Source of the DNA: CAYRIY01 sp964424335
GTDB lineage: Bacteria > Bacillota > Limnochordia > DTU080 > RSA5
Assembly (NCBI GenBank): GCA_964424335.1
Contig: CAYRIY010000050.1
Coordinates: 1 to 25,792 of the forward strand
Reading direction: 5' to 3'
Length of the DNA stretch: 25,792 nucleotides
Part shown: one piece after another, positions 15,238 to 22,741 of the stretch
Layout of the letters: each line of letters begins with the position of its first letter
How positions within the stretch are numbered: position 1 is the first letter of the stretch
Made by a program: the position numbers and the translations under genes
Notes under the pieces: model-generated
What the model was told of the DNA's origin: nothing
What the model saw: only the letters and a program-made list of their open reading frames with translations
Database searches by the model: none

Positions 15238-17073
15238 TTAGTCAAGGTCGCGCCGCACCGCGCCTTTGGCGGCGCTCGTCGTCATCGAAGCGTACACCTT
15301 CAACGCCTTAGAAACCTGGCGCTCTCTCGGCTGGGCAGGTCGCCAACCTTTTTCTTCTTGAGCTTTTCGCCTCTTTGCGAGTTCGGCATCGTCCACGTCG
15401 AGGTGGATGCGTCGGTTGGGAATGTCGATCATGATCGTGTCGCCCTCTTGCACCAGGCCGATCGTACCCCCTTCAGCCGCTTCCGGAGACACGTGGCCGA
15501 TCGAGAGCCCCGACGTGCCACCGGAGAACCGTCCGTCGGTGACGAGCGCGCACAACTTGCCAAGGCCCCTCGACTTGAGGTAGCTGGTCGGGTAGAGCAT
15601 CTCCTGCATGCCGGGGCCGCCCCGCGGGCCCTCGTATCGGATGATCACGACGTCGCCGGGTTTTACTTCGCCCCCGAGGATCCCTTTCACGGCCGCGTCT
15701 TGGCTTTCATAGACGCGAGCAGGGCCTGAAAACTTCAATATGGACTCGTCGACTCCAGCCGTCTTGACAATGCACCCGTCCTCAGCGAGGTTGCCATAAA
15801 GGACGGCGAGTCCGCCGTCTTGCGAGTAGGCATGCTCCTTGTTTCGGATGACGCCGTTTTCACGGTCGAGATCGAGACTGTCGTAACGGCGATCTTGACT
15901 AAAGGCAACTTGAGTGGGGACGCCGCCGGGAGCCGCCATGTAAAACTCTTTGACTTTTTCGTCGGTCGTCTGTAGGACGTCCCACTTTTCGAGCGCCTCT
16001 TTGAGGGTTTTGGAATGCACGGTGCCGGTAGAGGTATCAATCAGGCCGGCGCGATCGAGCTCGCCGAGGATGGCCATGATGCCGCCGGCTCGGTGCACAT
16101 CCTCCATGTGTACGTCGGGAACAGCCGGCGCGACCTTGCAAAGGACGGGCACTCGCCGCGAGAGGCGATCGATGTCGGCCATGGTGAAATCGACCTCGCC
16201 CTCGTGGGCCGCGGCAAGGAGATGCAATACCGTGTTGGTCGATCCGCCCATCGCGATGTCGAGCGACATGGCGTTTTCAAAGGCGGTGAAGGTCGCGATC
16301 GACCGGGGAAGGACGCTCTCGTCGTCCTGTTCGTAGTATCGTTTTGCAAGGTCGACGATGAGTCGGCCCGACTCCAAAAACAGCCGCCTGCGGTCGGCGT
16401 GGGTGGCTAGGGTAGAGCCATTGCCGGGGAGCGCCAAACCGAGCGCCTCGGTGAGGCAGTTCATCGAGTTTGCGGTGAACATCCCCGAGCACGATCCGCA
16501 CGTCGGGCATGCCGAGCGCTCGATGACCATCACGTCTGCGTCGGATACGCTCTTGTCTGCCGCCGCGACCATTGCGTCGATCAAGTCGACCGCTTTCGAT
16601 TCGCCTTGAAGGACGACTTTACCCGCCTCCATGGGACCACCGGATACAAACACGGCGGGAATGTTGAGGCGCAAGGCGGCCATGAGCATTCCGGGCGTAA
16701 TCTTGTCGCAGTTCGAAATGCAAACCATGGCGTCGGCGCAGTGCGCGTTCACCATGTACTCCACGGAGTCCGCGATGATCTCACGTGACGGCAGGGAGTA
16801 AAGCATCCCGTCGTGGCCCATCGCGATCCCGTCGTCGACGGCGATCGTGTTGAACTCCTTTGCAATGCCTCCGGCCGCCTCGATCTCTCGGGCGACGAGT
16901 TGACCAAGATCCTTTAGGTGCACATGGCCCGGAACAAATTGAGTGAACGAGTTGACCACGGCAATGATCGGCTTGCCAAAATCTGAGTCTTTGACACCGG
17001 TCGCGCGCCAAAGCCCGCGGGCCCCGGCCATGTTGCGCCCGTGCGTCGTAGTTCGAGAGCGATACGGTGGCAT
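15238..17073 (-). CDS. ilvD: Dihydroxy-acid dehydratase
   Basis: 611 residues, very close to the 616 of E. coli IlvD and collinear with it. It dehydrates 2,3-dihydroxy-isovalerate and 2,3-dihydroxy-3-methylvalerate to the 2-keto acids of valine, leucine and isoleucine synthesis. The iron-sulfur cysteines C122 (ISNCDKITPGM) and C195 (CPTCGSCSGMFTANSMNC) are in the E. coli positions, and the Mg-binding D81 (VDDGIAMGHDGM) is present. The C-terminal half has VTDGRFSGGTSGLSIGHVSP. ATG at 17071-17073 follows GGAGG at nine nucleotides. No other branched-chain amino acid gene adjoins it. It ends before the terminator at 15175-15211. Confidence 0.97.
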   Translation of the reverse strand: MPPYRSRTTTHGRNMAGARGLWRATGVKDSDFGKPIIAVVNSFTQFVPGHVHLKDLGQLVAREIEAAGGIAKEFNTIAVDDGIAMGHDGMLYSLPSREIIADSVEYMVNAHCADAMVCISNCDKITPGMLMAALRLNIPAVFVSGGPMEAGKVVLQGESKAVDLIDAMVAAADKSVSDADVMVIERSACPTCGSCSGMFTANSMNCLTEALGLALPGNGSTLATHADRRRLFLESGRLIVDLAKRYYEQDDESVLPRSIATFTAFENAMSLDIAMGGSTNTVLHLLAAAHEGEVDFTMADIDRLSRRVPVLCKVAPAVPDVHMEDVHRAGGIMAILGELDRAGLIDTSTGTVHSKTLKEALEKWDVLQTTDEKVKEFYMAAPGGVPTQVAFSQDRRYDSLDLDRENGVIRNKEHAYSQDGGLAVLYGNLAEDGCIVKTAGVDESILKFSGPARVYESQDAAVKGILGGEVKPGDVVIIRYEGPRGGPGMQEMLYPTSYLKSRGLGKLCALVTDGRFSGGTSGLSIGHVSPEAAEGGTIGLVQEGDTIMIDIPNRRIHLDVDDAELAKRRKAQEEKGWRPAQPRERQVSKALKVYASMTTSAAKGAVRRDLD

Positions 17074-17137
17074 ATGGTCAAACCTCCTGCAGCGTGTGCG
17101 TACTACGAGGGTTCTGTCTTTTCACTGTCGATCCTGC

Positions 17138-17143
17138 AGTATA
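17138..17143 (-). promoter_or_regulatory. Candidate -10 box for ilvD
   Basis: On the minus strand TATACT lies about 65 nt before the ilvD start and about 42 nt before its ribosome site. No good -35 hexamer is visible at 17 bp, so activation or an extended -10 would be needed. The leader shows no obvious attenuator peptide rich in Leu, Ile or Val. Confidence 0.35.
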
Positions 17144-17262
17144 GTTTTGCAACCACGACGCGACTTCTGGATTTCATCAGGCGTGCCATGGAGCGGCCGT
17201 GCGGCGCCGATTTGTAAGCGATGCATACGGACGATGGGTACGGACGGATGGGGGGGAGGAGA

Positions 17263-17285
17263 GGGCCGCGGTCCTAGCGCGGCCC
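17263..17285 (-). terminator. Hairpin after the MerR-type regulator gene
   Basis: GGGCCGCG (17263-17270), a 7-nt loop and CGCGGCCC (17278-17285) form a perfect 8-bp GC-only stem starting 17 nt after the regulator stop on the minus strand. The following bases are TCTCCTCCCCCC rather than a T-run, so termination strength is doubtful. Confidence 0.5.
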
Positions 17286-17301
17286 ATGGGTCGTGATGAG
17301 G

Positions 17302-18144
17302 CTACTTTTGCTGCGCCCGGGCAACCCTGATCGGCTCTTGGAACTCGGTCACCCACTGCTCGCGCGGTCCGAATGCATCGAGATAAACCTCTCGAGCGTA
17401 TCCACTGCCGACGTACCCGTGCGTCTCGATCCACCGGGCGAGCTCTTGGACTACCTGGTCGGCGTTGTCCAGTGAGCCGTGGTACACCACGGTCGCAGCT
17501 TCGATTTCGGGCAAGTCGACGAACTTGACATCGTCTCCGAGCGCAGCAGTCGCTTCGTCGAGCTCGGGTGAGACCGGCGCCGCGGCGTGCACGATGACGC
17601 CCTCGTCGGACGGCTCGTAGTATGCGATGAGCGGGCCCGCGGGCTTGATTCCCGAGCCGAAAACTCGATCGCAGAGCCGGTCAAAGAGCGGTCCGGCGAC
17701 CGGGGTGATTGACTGCGGCTCGTAACTGGACGCAACATCTTGCATCTCTACGACTCTTACGGCGGGGACGGTTTTGACAATCACTTCGAGTGTAGGCATA
17801 AGCCCCTCCCTTTCGATGATGGAGAGCCTTGCTTCGACTCGTGCGAGCCGCGCCGCTTCTTCCGCGACTTTGGCCTCGAGCTGGGCGCGCCGCATTCGGA
17901 GCATCCCTTTTAGCTCGTCCACGCTGGGCTTTTCATTGAGGATCGACTGCACCTGCTGCAACGTAAAGCCGAGATCTTTTAGTGCGATGATGCGGTTAAG
18001 CCGGTTGAGCTGGCTCGCTTCGTAGTAGCGGTAGCCGCTCGCAGCGTCGACCTCGGCAGGCCGCAATAGGCCAATCTCGTCATAGTGGCGCAGCATGCGC
18101 ACGGACACGCGTCCGAGCCTAGCAAAGTCTCCGATACTGATCAT
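17302..18144 (-). CDS. MerR-family regulator with GyrI-like effector domain (BmrR-type)
   Basis: 280 residues from ATG at 18142-18144. An in-frame GTG at 18156 is excluded because it lies within the promoter -10. Residues 1-70 are the winged helix (ISIGDFARLGRVSVRMLRHY, then SGYRYYEASQLNRLNRI). Residues 75-115 form the dimer coiled coil. From about 125 to the end is a GyrI-like domain (AVRVVEMQDVASSY, PAGPLIAYYEP, WIETHGYVGSGYAREVYLDA) that in relatives binds hydrophobic or cationic drugs. It is controlled by the 19-bp-spacer promoter just upstream, so autoactivation is likely. Likely co-targets are adjacent genes, but none is an efflux pump. Confidence 0.9.
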   Translation of the reverse strand: MISIGDFARLGRVSVRMLRHYDEIGLLRPAEVDAASGYRYYEASQLNRLNRIIALKDLGFTLQQVQSILNEKPSVDELKGMLRMRRAQLEAKVAEEAARLARVEARLSIIEREGLMPTLEVIVKTVPAVRVVEMQDVASSYEPQSITPVAGPLFDRLCDRVFGSGIKPAGPLIAYYEPSDEGVIVHAAAPVSPELDEATAALGDDVKFVDLPEIEAATVVYHGSLDNADQVVQELARWIETHGYVGSGYAREVYLDAFGPREQWVTEFQEPIRVARAQQK

Positions 18145-18154
18145 GGCAGTCCCC

Positions 18155-18185
18155 ACTTTAAGGTCTCACACAATGTGAGGGTCAA
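18155..18185 (-). promoter_or_regulatory. MerR-type promoter with 19-bp spacer and palindromic operator
   Basis: Minus strand: TTGACC (18180-18185), a 19-bp spacer, then TAAAGT (18155-18160). The spacer contains the perfect dyad CTCACA-TTG-TGTGAG (18165-18179). An over-long 19-bp spacer filled by a dyad is the hallmark of promoters untwisted by MerR-family activators, and TTGACCCTCAC resembles TipA/Mta-type sites. Transcription would begin about 4-6 nt before the regulator ATG. The -35 overlaps the stop codon of the dehydrogenase gene. Confidence 0.8.
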
Positions 18186-18967
18186 GGGCTTTTTTGAGGT
18201 TTTCCGGAGAAACGATTGCGGCCGCGCAACTGGTATCGGATCGGGAGTTGCTGCACGAGCCTGCCAAGCCAAAAGGTTTTGCGAGGAAAGAGGAGGCGAG
18301 GCCGGCCGCGCTCGATTGCCCGCCCGATCAGGCGTGCCGCGCGGTCGGCCTCGAGTGCGAAGGGCATCCAGGCATGACCGGAGGTCATTTCCGTTCGCAC
18401 AAATCCTGGGTAGACGACCGTGACCGAGATTCCTTCGAGGCGGAGCTCCCGGCCCAAGCTCTCAAAGTAGCGGCCCATGGCGGCTTTGCTCGAGGCGTAC
18501 GTGGGGCTGGCGGCGAGCTTGGGCAGGAGGGCCGTGCCACTCGAGATGGCCGCAACGTGGCCCCGGCCACGGGACAACATCGATGGAAGGACGGCTTCGA
18601 GTGCGTAGACCGCGCCTAAGAAATTTACGCTGTACACTTCGCGAACCAAGTTGCCGTCGGTTTCGTTCTCACCGTGCATGCCTCGGCCGGCGTTCGCGAC
18701 GAGGACGTCGATCGGCCCGCTCGCAGTCGCCAGCCGATCGGCGGCCCGCAGGACATCCGCACGCTGAGAGACGTCGCCTGCGAGCGCAATCGCCCAGCCG
18801 CGCTCGTCGCCGATGCGCTGCGCGAGCTGTTCGATGCGTTCGCTCCTTCGAGCGAACATGCCGACGCGGGCGCCCAGCCGGGCGAGGTGGATCGACAACG
18901 CCTCGCCGATTCCCGACGACGCGCCCGTGATCAATACGGTTTTTCCTTGCCAGAATGATTGGTCCAT
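18182..18967 (-). CDS. Short-chain dehydrogenase/reductase (classical SDR)
   Basis: 261 residues from ATG at 18965-18967, preceded by GGGGG. The NAD(P) motif TGASSGIG is at 14-21, with basic residues at 40-41 (ARRSER) that favour NADPH. NAG is at 92-94, the active-site Asn at N115 (VNFLGAV), Ser at 142-143 and Y157-A-S-S-K161. YPGFVRTEM follows the active site. The C-terminal tail is basic and hydrophobic (KTFWLGRLVQQLPIRYQLRG), as in membrane-associated DltE/YqjQ-like SDRs. Substrate unknown. It lies 76 nt after the YbjQ-family gene and its stop codon lies in the regulator's promoter. Confidence 0.92.
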   Translation of the reverse strand: MDQSFWQGKTVLITGASSGIGEALSIHLARLGARVGMFARRSERIEQLAQRIGDERGWAIALAGDVSQRADVLRAADRLATASGPIDVLVANAGRGMHGENETDGNLVREVYSVNFLGAVYALEAVLPSMLSRGRGHVAAISSGTALLPKLAASPTYASSKAAMGRYFESLGRELRLEGISVTVVYPGFVRTEMTSGHAWMPFALEADRAARLIGRAIERGRPRLLFPRKTFWLGRLVQQLPIRYQLRGRNRFSGKPQKSP

Positions 18968-19043
18968 ACAGCGGCAACCCCCCAAAGTGACCCTCTTGCC
19001 TTTGGGTAGACGATTATGGGCGATTCGTTAGGTTGCGCAAGGC

Positions 19044-19367
19044 TCAGCTCGAAAGTCTTACCGCGGTGCCGCTTGCGGAGACCATCAACATGCTGCCGCC
19101 GGCGCCGACCACCTCGTAATCGATGTCGACGCCGACAATGGCGTTTGCGCCCAAGGAACGGGCCTTTTGCTGCAGTTCGTCCATCGCGATCGTTCGAGCG
19201 TTTTCGAGCTCCCGTTCGTATGCGCTCGAGCGCCCGCCGACAATGTCTCGCAGACCGGCGAAAATGTCACGGAATACGTTTGCTCCAAGGATCGCTTCGC
19301 CCGCGACGACTCCGAGGTAGTCTTCGATCCTTCGGCCCTCGACGTTTGGCGTTGTGGTTATGATCAT
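19044..19367 (-). CDS. ybjQ: YbjQ/UPF0145 family protein
   Basis: 107 residues, exactly the length of E. coli YbjQ as I recall it, and collinear: TTPNVEG, GVVAGEAILGANVFRDIFAG, RDIVGGRSSAYE, ALGANAIVGVDIDYE, and GSMLMVSASGTAV. Start is ATG at 19365-19367, seven nucleotides after GGAGG; an ATG two codons earlier is only one nucleotide from it, and longer frames are unsupported. The protein forms pentameric rings in structural-genomics models and is linked loosely to heavy-metal or envelope functions; activity is unknown. First of a leftward set with the SDR. Confidence 0.92.
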   Translation of the reverse strand: MIITTTPNVEGRRIEDYLGVVAGEAILGANVFRDIFAGLRDIVGGRSSAYERELENARTIAMDELQQKARSLGANAIVGVDIDYEVVGAGGSMLMVSASGTAVRLSS

Positions 19368-19394
19368 TTCCATTCCTCCAGTCCTCTTACGGAT

Positions 19395-19424
19395 GATATA
19401 GGTTACGCCATATCCCTCCCTCAA
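19395..19424 (-). promoter_or_regulatory. Sigma70-like promoter for the ybjQ-family gene
   Basis: Minus strand TTGAGG (19419-19424), 18-bp spacer, TATATC (19395-19400); start near 19388, about 21 nt before the ATG. Confidence 0.45.
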
Positions 19425-19589
19425 CCTGCGACGTCGACTTGAGAAGGAGAAAGGGCCCCTTGCGCCCGAGCGCGTGAATGTGTTAGGATCGCGCCGAGCC
19501 CCGCGAAAAGTGAGCGGGAGACACGGTGCACGGGAGGATCGCGTCAATACGGCCATGTGGAACCTTGCGTAAGCCCATTTCGAGGATGA

Positions 19590-19643
19590 ATGCAAGCGGC
19601 GGAGCTACTTCGGCATTCCGCTGCACCTCGCTGCCCGTCGTAG
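19590..19643 (+). CDS. Candidate leader peptide (17 codons) upstream of the ABC-F gene
   Basis: ATG at 19590 follows GAGG at four nucleotides and reads MQAAELLRHSAAPRCPS before TAG. Codons 12-16 (GCA CCT CGC TGC CCG) contain the antiterminator strand at 19625-19637. A ribosome finishing the peptide would cover that strand and favour the terminator; a ribosome stalled in the first codons would leave it free and favour readthrough. The short ribosome spacing and lack of comparative data keep confidence moderate. Confidence 0.45.
   Translation: MQAAELLRHSAAPRCPS
19625..19637 (+). promoter_or_regulatory. Antiterminator strand
   Basis: ACCTCGCTGCCCG is the exact reverse complement of 19772-19784, which contains the left arm of the terminator. 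Equivalently, CTCGCTGC here (19627-19634) repeats the terminator's right arm (19790-19797). It overlaps the end of the upstream ORF. Confidence 0.6.
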
Positions 19644-19774
19644 CATCGCCGGGTATGGCGCTCACGCGCACGTGTTCCAGTCGATAAAGGCCGTTTCTCC
19701 CGATACGATCGCAAAATGACTCCCGCCTATGTGTGATTCGCATCCGGCATCCACGGGATTGATCGGCCTTTCGG

Positions 19775-19802
19775 GCAGCGAGGTTTTTTCTCGCTGCTTT
19801 TT
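19775..19802 (+). terminator. Intrinsic terminator in the ABC-F leader
   Basis: GCAGCGAG (19775-19782), loop GTTTTTT, CTCGCTGC (19790-19797), then TTTTT and GTC. It points rightward with no protein gene ending before it on that strand, so it can only act on a leader transcript heading into the ABC-F gene. Confidence 0.85.
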
Positions 19803-19830
19803 GTCTTTAACAGGGAAGGTGTGATCCTAC

Positions 19831-21501
19831 GTGCCGGCACTTCGAGTGAACGATATCGAAAAGAGCATCGAGTCTCGCATCCTCATTTCTAATGTAAGTT
19901 TTACGGCTGATCGCGGACATTGCATTGGCGTGATCGGCGCCAACGGGTGCGGGAAATCGACGCTGCTCCGACTCCTCGTAGGTCTTGACCAAGCCGATTC
20001 AGGCGAAGTCCTTTGGGAACCAGGACTCTTTCTTGGGTATCTTGCCCAGACCGAGCATTACGAAGGTTCCATGAGAAGTTACGTCCGTTCAAAGGCGGCG
20101 TTGTCAGACGGCGAGGTGATCGCTGTGGCCTCCCGATTTGGCCTGGACAAGTGTGACCTTGACCGCCCCTTTGCGGCGTACAGCGGCGGAGAGCGGACAC
20201 GTGCAGGCCTGGCGGCCATTTCGACATGCAATCCCGACTTCTTGATACTCGACGAACCCACCAATCACCTGGACATCGACGGCGTCACCTGGCTTGAGTC
20301 GTACCTGATGGAGCAGCGGCGCGCTCAGCGAGGAGTCATCGTCGTATCGCACGACCGGGAACTTTTGACGCGGGTTTGCACGCACATCCTCGAGCTCGAG
20401 GGCGGCAGGGGGCGATTTTTCCCAGGTGGTTACTCGGCCTACCTCGATCAAAAGGAGCGCGAGCGAAAAGATCAAAGGACGAGGTTTGAAACTGCGACGC
20501 GCAAGGTGGAACAACTGCGGGAGGCGCTTGAAGGCCGCAAGGCCCAGGCCCGCTCCATCGACAGCGGGCCAAAGCGTGGGCGGGACTTTTACTCCGGGAA
20601 GTCTGCGAGGCTAGCAAAGAGCGCCGTGGCGCTCGAACGCCGAATCGATCGGCTATTGCTCGAACGACCGAAAAGGCCGCAGGAGGCTCCGAAGATGCGG
20701 TTGCGGCTAGAGGCAGATGACGGTCGGCAACGCCGCTTACTCTGGATGAGCGGAGTGGAAAAGCGATATGGTGACCGGACGCTCTTTCACGATGTGCAAC
20801 TTGAGCTTGTGCGGGGCGAGCGGCTGGCGTTGGTCGGACCAAACGGATGCGGCAAAAGTACGCTGATCCGGATCATGATGGGCCTCGAGCGCCCCGATCG
20901 CGGCGAGGTGAGGCGCGCCGGCCGCTGGGCGTACATGCGGCAGGGGAGAGACGACCTGCGCGATGAATCGAGCATCCTCGAGGAGTTGAAGGAGGTCGAG
21001 CGCGACGAGACGATCCTGCGCACGTTGCTTGCTTGTTTGGGCTTGCCCGGCGACCGGGTCTTTCAAAAGGTCGGAACGCTGAGCCATGGTGAGCGCACGC
21101 GCGTTGCCATCGCCAAACTCGTGCTCGATAACACCGATCTCCTCATCCTGGACGAACCTACCAATCACCTGGACGTCCCGTCTCGAGAGGCGATCGAGGC
21201 GGCGCTCCTGACATACCCGGGCGCCGTCGTCTTTGCGACGCACGACCGATCCTTTCTCCGGATCGCCGACAAAGCGCTGCGTTTTCGTAACGGGATCGCA
21301 AAGCTCGACGCGGTCGGCGAAAAACGCGAGCAATCGCCCAGGTCCGCATCGGCGCGTCCCCACGAGGAGACTTTGGTGCTCGAGAATCGTTTGGCTCAAC
21401 TTGGCGCCAGGCTCTCGGACGGATCGTTGTCGCCGGACGAGAAAGAAGCGCTCGAACAAGCGTACGTGTCGACCGCGCGCGCTCTGCGCGAGAGACCATA
21501 G
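19831..21501 (+). CDS. ABC-F subfamily ATPase, probable ribosomal protection protein
   Basis: 556 residues from a GTG at 19831 behind AAGGTG. Two ATPase domains and no membrane segment. Domain 1: Walker A at 36-44 (GANGCGKST), signature SGGER at 118-122, Walker B and LILDEPTNHLD from 138, switch H174. A charged helical linker (about 205-290; KVEQLREALEGRKAQARSID, GRDFYSGKSARLAK) would reach toward the ribosomal P site. Domain 2: Walker A at 336-344, signature SHGER at 418-422, LDEPTNHLD from 440, H471. A C-terminal extension (520-556) is helical. The duplicated ATPase, linker and leader attenuator resemble Vga/Lsa/Msr/VmlR-type resistance factors. A housekeeping EttA/Uup-like role is the alternative. 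It ends convergent to the catalase. Confidence 0.88.
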   Translation: MPALRVNDIEKSIESRILISNVSFTADRGHCIGVIGANGCGKSTLLRLLVGLDQADSGEVLWEPGLFLGYLAQTEHYEGSMRSYVRSKAALSDGEVIAVASRFGLDKCDLDRPFAAYSGGERTRAGLAAISTCNPDFLILDEPTNHLDIDGVTWLESYLMEQRRAQRGVIVVSHDRELLTRVCTHILELEGGRGRFFPGGYSAYLDQKERERKDQRTRFETATRKVEQLREALEGRKAQARSIDSGPKRGRDFYSGKSARLAKSAVALERRIDRLLLERPKRPQEAPKMRLRLEADDGRQRRLLWMSGVEKRYGDRTLFHDVQLELVRGERLALVGPNGCGKSTLIRIMMGLERPDRGEVRRAGRWAYMRQGRDDLRDESSILEELKEVERDETILRTLLACLGLPGDRVFQKVGTLSHGERTRVAIAKLVLDNTDLLILDEPTNHLDVPSREAIEAALLTYPGAVVFATHDRSFLRIADKALRFRNGIAKLDAVGEKREQSPRSASARPHEETLVLENRLAQLGARLSDGSLSPDEKEALEQAYVSTARALRERP

Positions 21502-21512
21502 ATTGAAGATGA

Positions 21513-21555
21513 GCCCGAGCTTGACGGCCCGCGTCTCGCGACGCCAAGCTCGGGC
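21513..21555. repeat. Nested inverted repeat between convergent genes (candidate bidirectional terminator)
   Basis: GCCCGAGCTTG (21513-21523) and CAAGCTCGGGC (21545-21555) are perfect 11-bp arms; the 21-nt loop contains CGCG-TCT-CGCG. It lies 11 nt after the ABC-F stop and 61 nt before the catalase stop on the other strand. No T-run on either side. Confidence 0.6.
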
Positions 21556-21616
21556 CATGTTGCCCAGGCTTCTGATTCTATGTCTTCAGCATTACGTCGT
21601 CGACCCGCGGACCAAG

Positions 21617-22468
21617 TTAGACCCTGCTTCCGTTCACCCCGACCGGCACGGGCTCCTTGAGCGTGTCGTACACCTTTGGATGGCCGACGCCCAGATCGGG
21701 CACATCTCCTAATGGCTTGGGATCGTTCACGTATTCGATCGGCTTATTGTCGACCTCGATCTTCATCCAGTTGCCCTGAAAGCTCTCTTGGCCGTTTGAG
21801 AAGTTCCAGAACTGGCTGCTGTTCTCACTGCGCTCGAGATGCTTGGGAAAGGCGCTTGGAACGGGAGTGGACTCCAATCCTTCTGCTTCCAACTCCTCGA
21901 TGGCGGCCATCCACAGGCGCTGATGGTAGGTGTCGCGGGCCAGCAAAAATGAGAGCATGTCCCGCACGCCTGTGTCCGATGTCATCTCATAGAGCCGTGC
22001 AACTTGCAGTCGCCCTTGCGATTCCGCTGCCAAGTTGGAGCGGAAGTCGGCGAGTAGGTTGCCGCTTGCGATCATGTAACGCGCCGTCCACGGAAAATCC
22101 TGTGAGTCGTTCGGACTGGCCCCAAGGCCCCAGATGATGGCGTGTTGCGGGCTCATTCCGCCCAACACGGCTCCTACCGCCGGGTTTTCCTTGGCAGCGG
22201 CATCTTGGTCGACCGGAGAGCCTTCAAGAAGGCGGGCAATCATGGTAGCGAGCATTTCAACGTGCGCGATCTCTTCGGTACCGACGTCCAGGAGCATGTC
22301 TCGATATTTGGCAGGCCCGCGGCAGTTCCACCCTTGAAACAAGTATTGCATCATCACCGTGATCTCGCCGAACGCACCGCCGAGCACTTCTTGCAGCTTC
22401 TTGGCGTAGACGGGGTCCGGCCTGTCCGGTTTGGCGTGGTATTGCAACCGCTTGTCGTGGTAAAACAT
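21617..22468 (-). CDS. Manganese (non-heme) catalase
   Basis: 283 residues. The dinuclear manganese ligands fall in register with Lactobacillus plantarum catalase: E35 (GEITVMMQY), E66 and H69 (EEIAHVE), E149 (LAAESQG) and H182 (RDTYHQRLW). The four-helix core is complete, and the C-terminal part (SSQFWNFSNGQESFQGNWMK, then GHPKVYDT) matches the family's subunit-wrapping tail. It disproportionates hydrogen peroxide in the cytoplasm. ATG at 22466-22468 follows GGGAGGG at nine nucleotides. TATATC on the minus strand near 22500 could be its -10. Divergent from the L,D-transpeptidase across a 273-nt gap. Confidence 0.95.
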   Translation of the reverse strand: MFYHDKRLQYHAKPDRPDPVYAKKLQEVLGGAFGEITVMMQYLFQGWNCRGPAKYRDMLLDVGTEEIAHVEMLATMIARLLEGSPVDQDAAAKENPAVGAVLGGMSPQHAIIWGLGASPNDSQDFPWTARYMIASGNLLADFRSNLAAESQGRLQVARLYEMTSDTGVRDMLSFLLARDTYHQRLWMAAIEELEAEGLESTPVPSAFPKHLERSENSSQFWNFSNGQESFQGNWMKIEVDNKPIEYVNDPKPLGDVPDLGVGHPKVYDTLKEPVPVGVNGSRV

Positions 22469-22574
22469 TCAGCTTTTCCCTCCCAAAGTGCAATTTCCGC
22501 GATATATTGCCATTCGATTTGGCGCGATAACCTGGAAACGTATGCCGAAAATGTAAGAGAGCGGTACTGCACGA

Positions 22575-22595
22575 GGCCGACCGGAAACGTCGGCC
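22575..22595. repeat. Hairpin in the catalase/transpeptidase divergent gap
   Basis: GGCCGAC and GTCGGCC (7 bp, perfect) flank CGGAAAC. It sits mid-gap with no T-run; it could be an operator or a leader hairpin. The remaining bases of this 273-nt gap show only a weak TAGAAT -10 candidate (22669-22674). Confidence 0.4.
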
Positions 22596-22741
22596 GCGAG
22601 GTGGAGTAGACCGGGTGTGAAACTTTCGTGAAAGGATCATGTCGGAGGGTCATCCGATGGGATGGTAGAATACTCTAAATAGGGTGCACTTCGAGGAAAG
22701 CAGCGCGTTTTCGGCCGAACAACATTTGGGGGGAGCAGTTG

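Larger units (their letters stand above)
19460..19830 (+). promoter_or_regulatory. Promoter and attenuator-like leader of the ABC-F gene
   Basis: This covers most of the 463-nt gap between the ybjQ-family and ABC-F genes. TTGCGC (19460-19465) and an extended -10, TGTTAGGAT (19481-19489), could start a transcript near 19496. In order it then holds a 17-codon upstream ORF (19590-19643) whose body folds as a stem (19596-19604 with 19616-19624), an antiterminator segment (19625-19637), and an intrinsic terminator (19775-19802) 28 nt before the ABC-F start. The segment at 19625-19637 is perfectly complementary over 13 nt to 19772-19784, which includes the terminator's left arm, so the two structures exclude one another. 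A leftward 86-codon frame in this stretch has no homology I recognise. Confidence 0.6.

Noticed and set aside
18145..18156. GTG start for the MerR-type regulator
   Set aside because: It would fall in the -10 hexamer (18155-18160) of the 19-bp-spacer promoter, so it cannot be in the mRNA from that promoter; ATG at 18144 fits.
19483..19743. 86-codon leftward frame in the ABC-F leader
   Set aside because: No ribosome site or recognisable domain; it runs antisense to the structured leader elements, which explain the region better.
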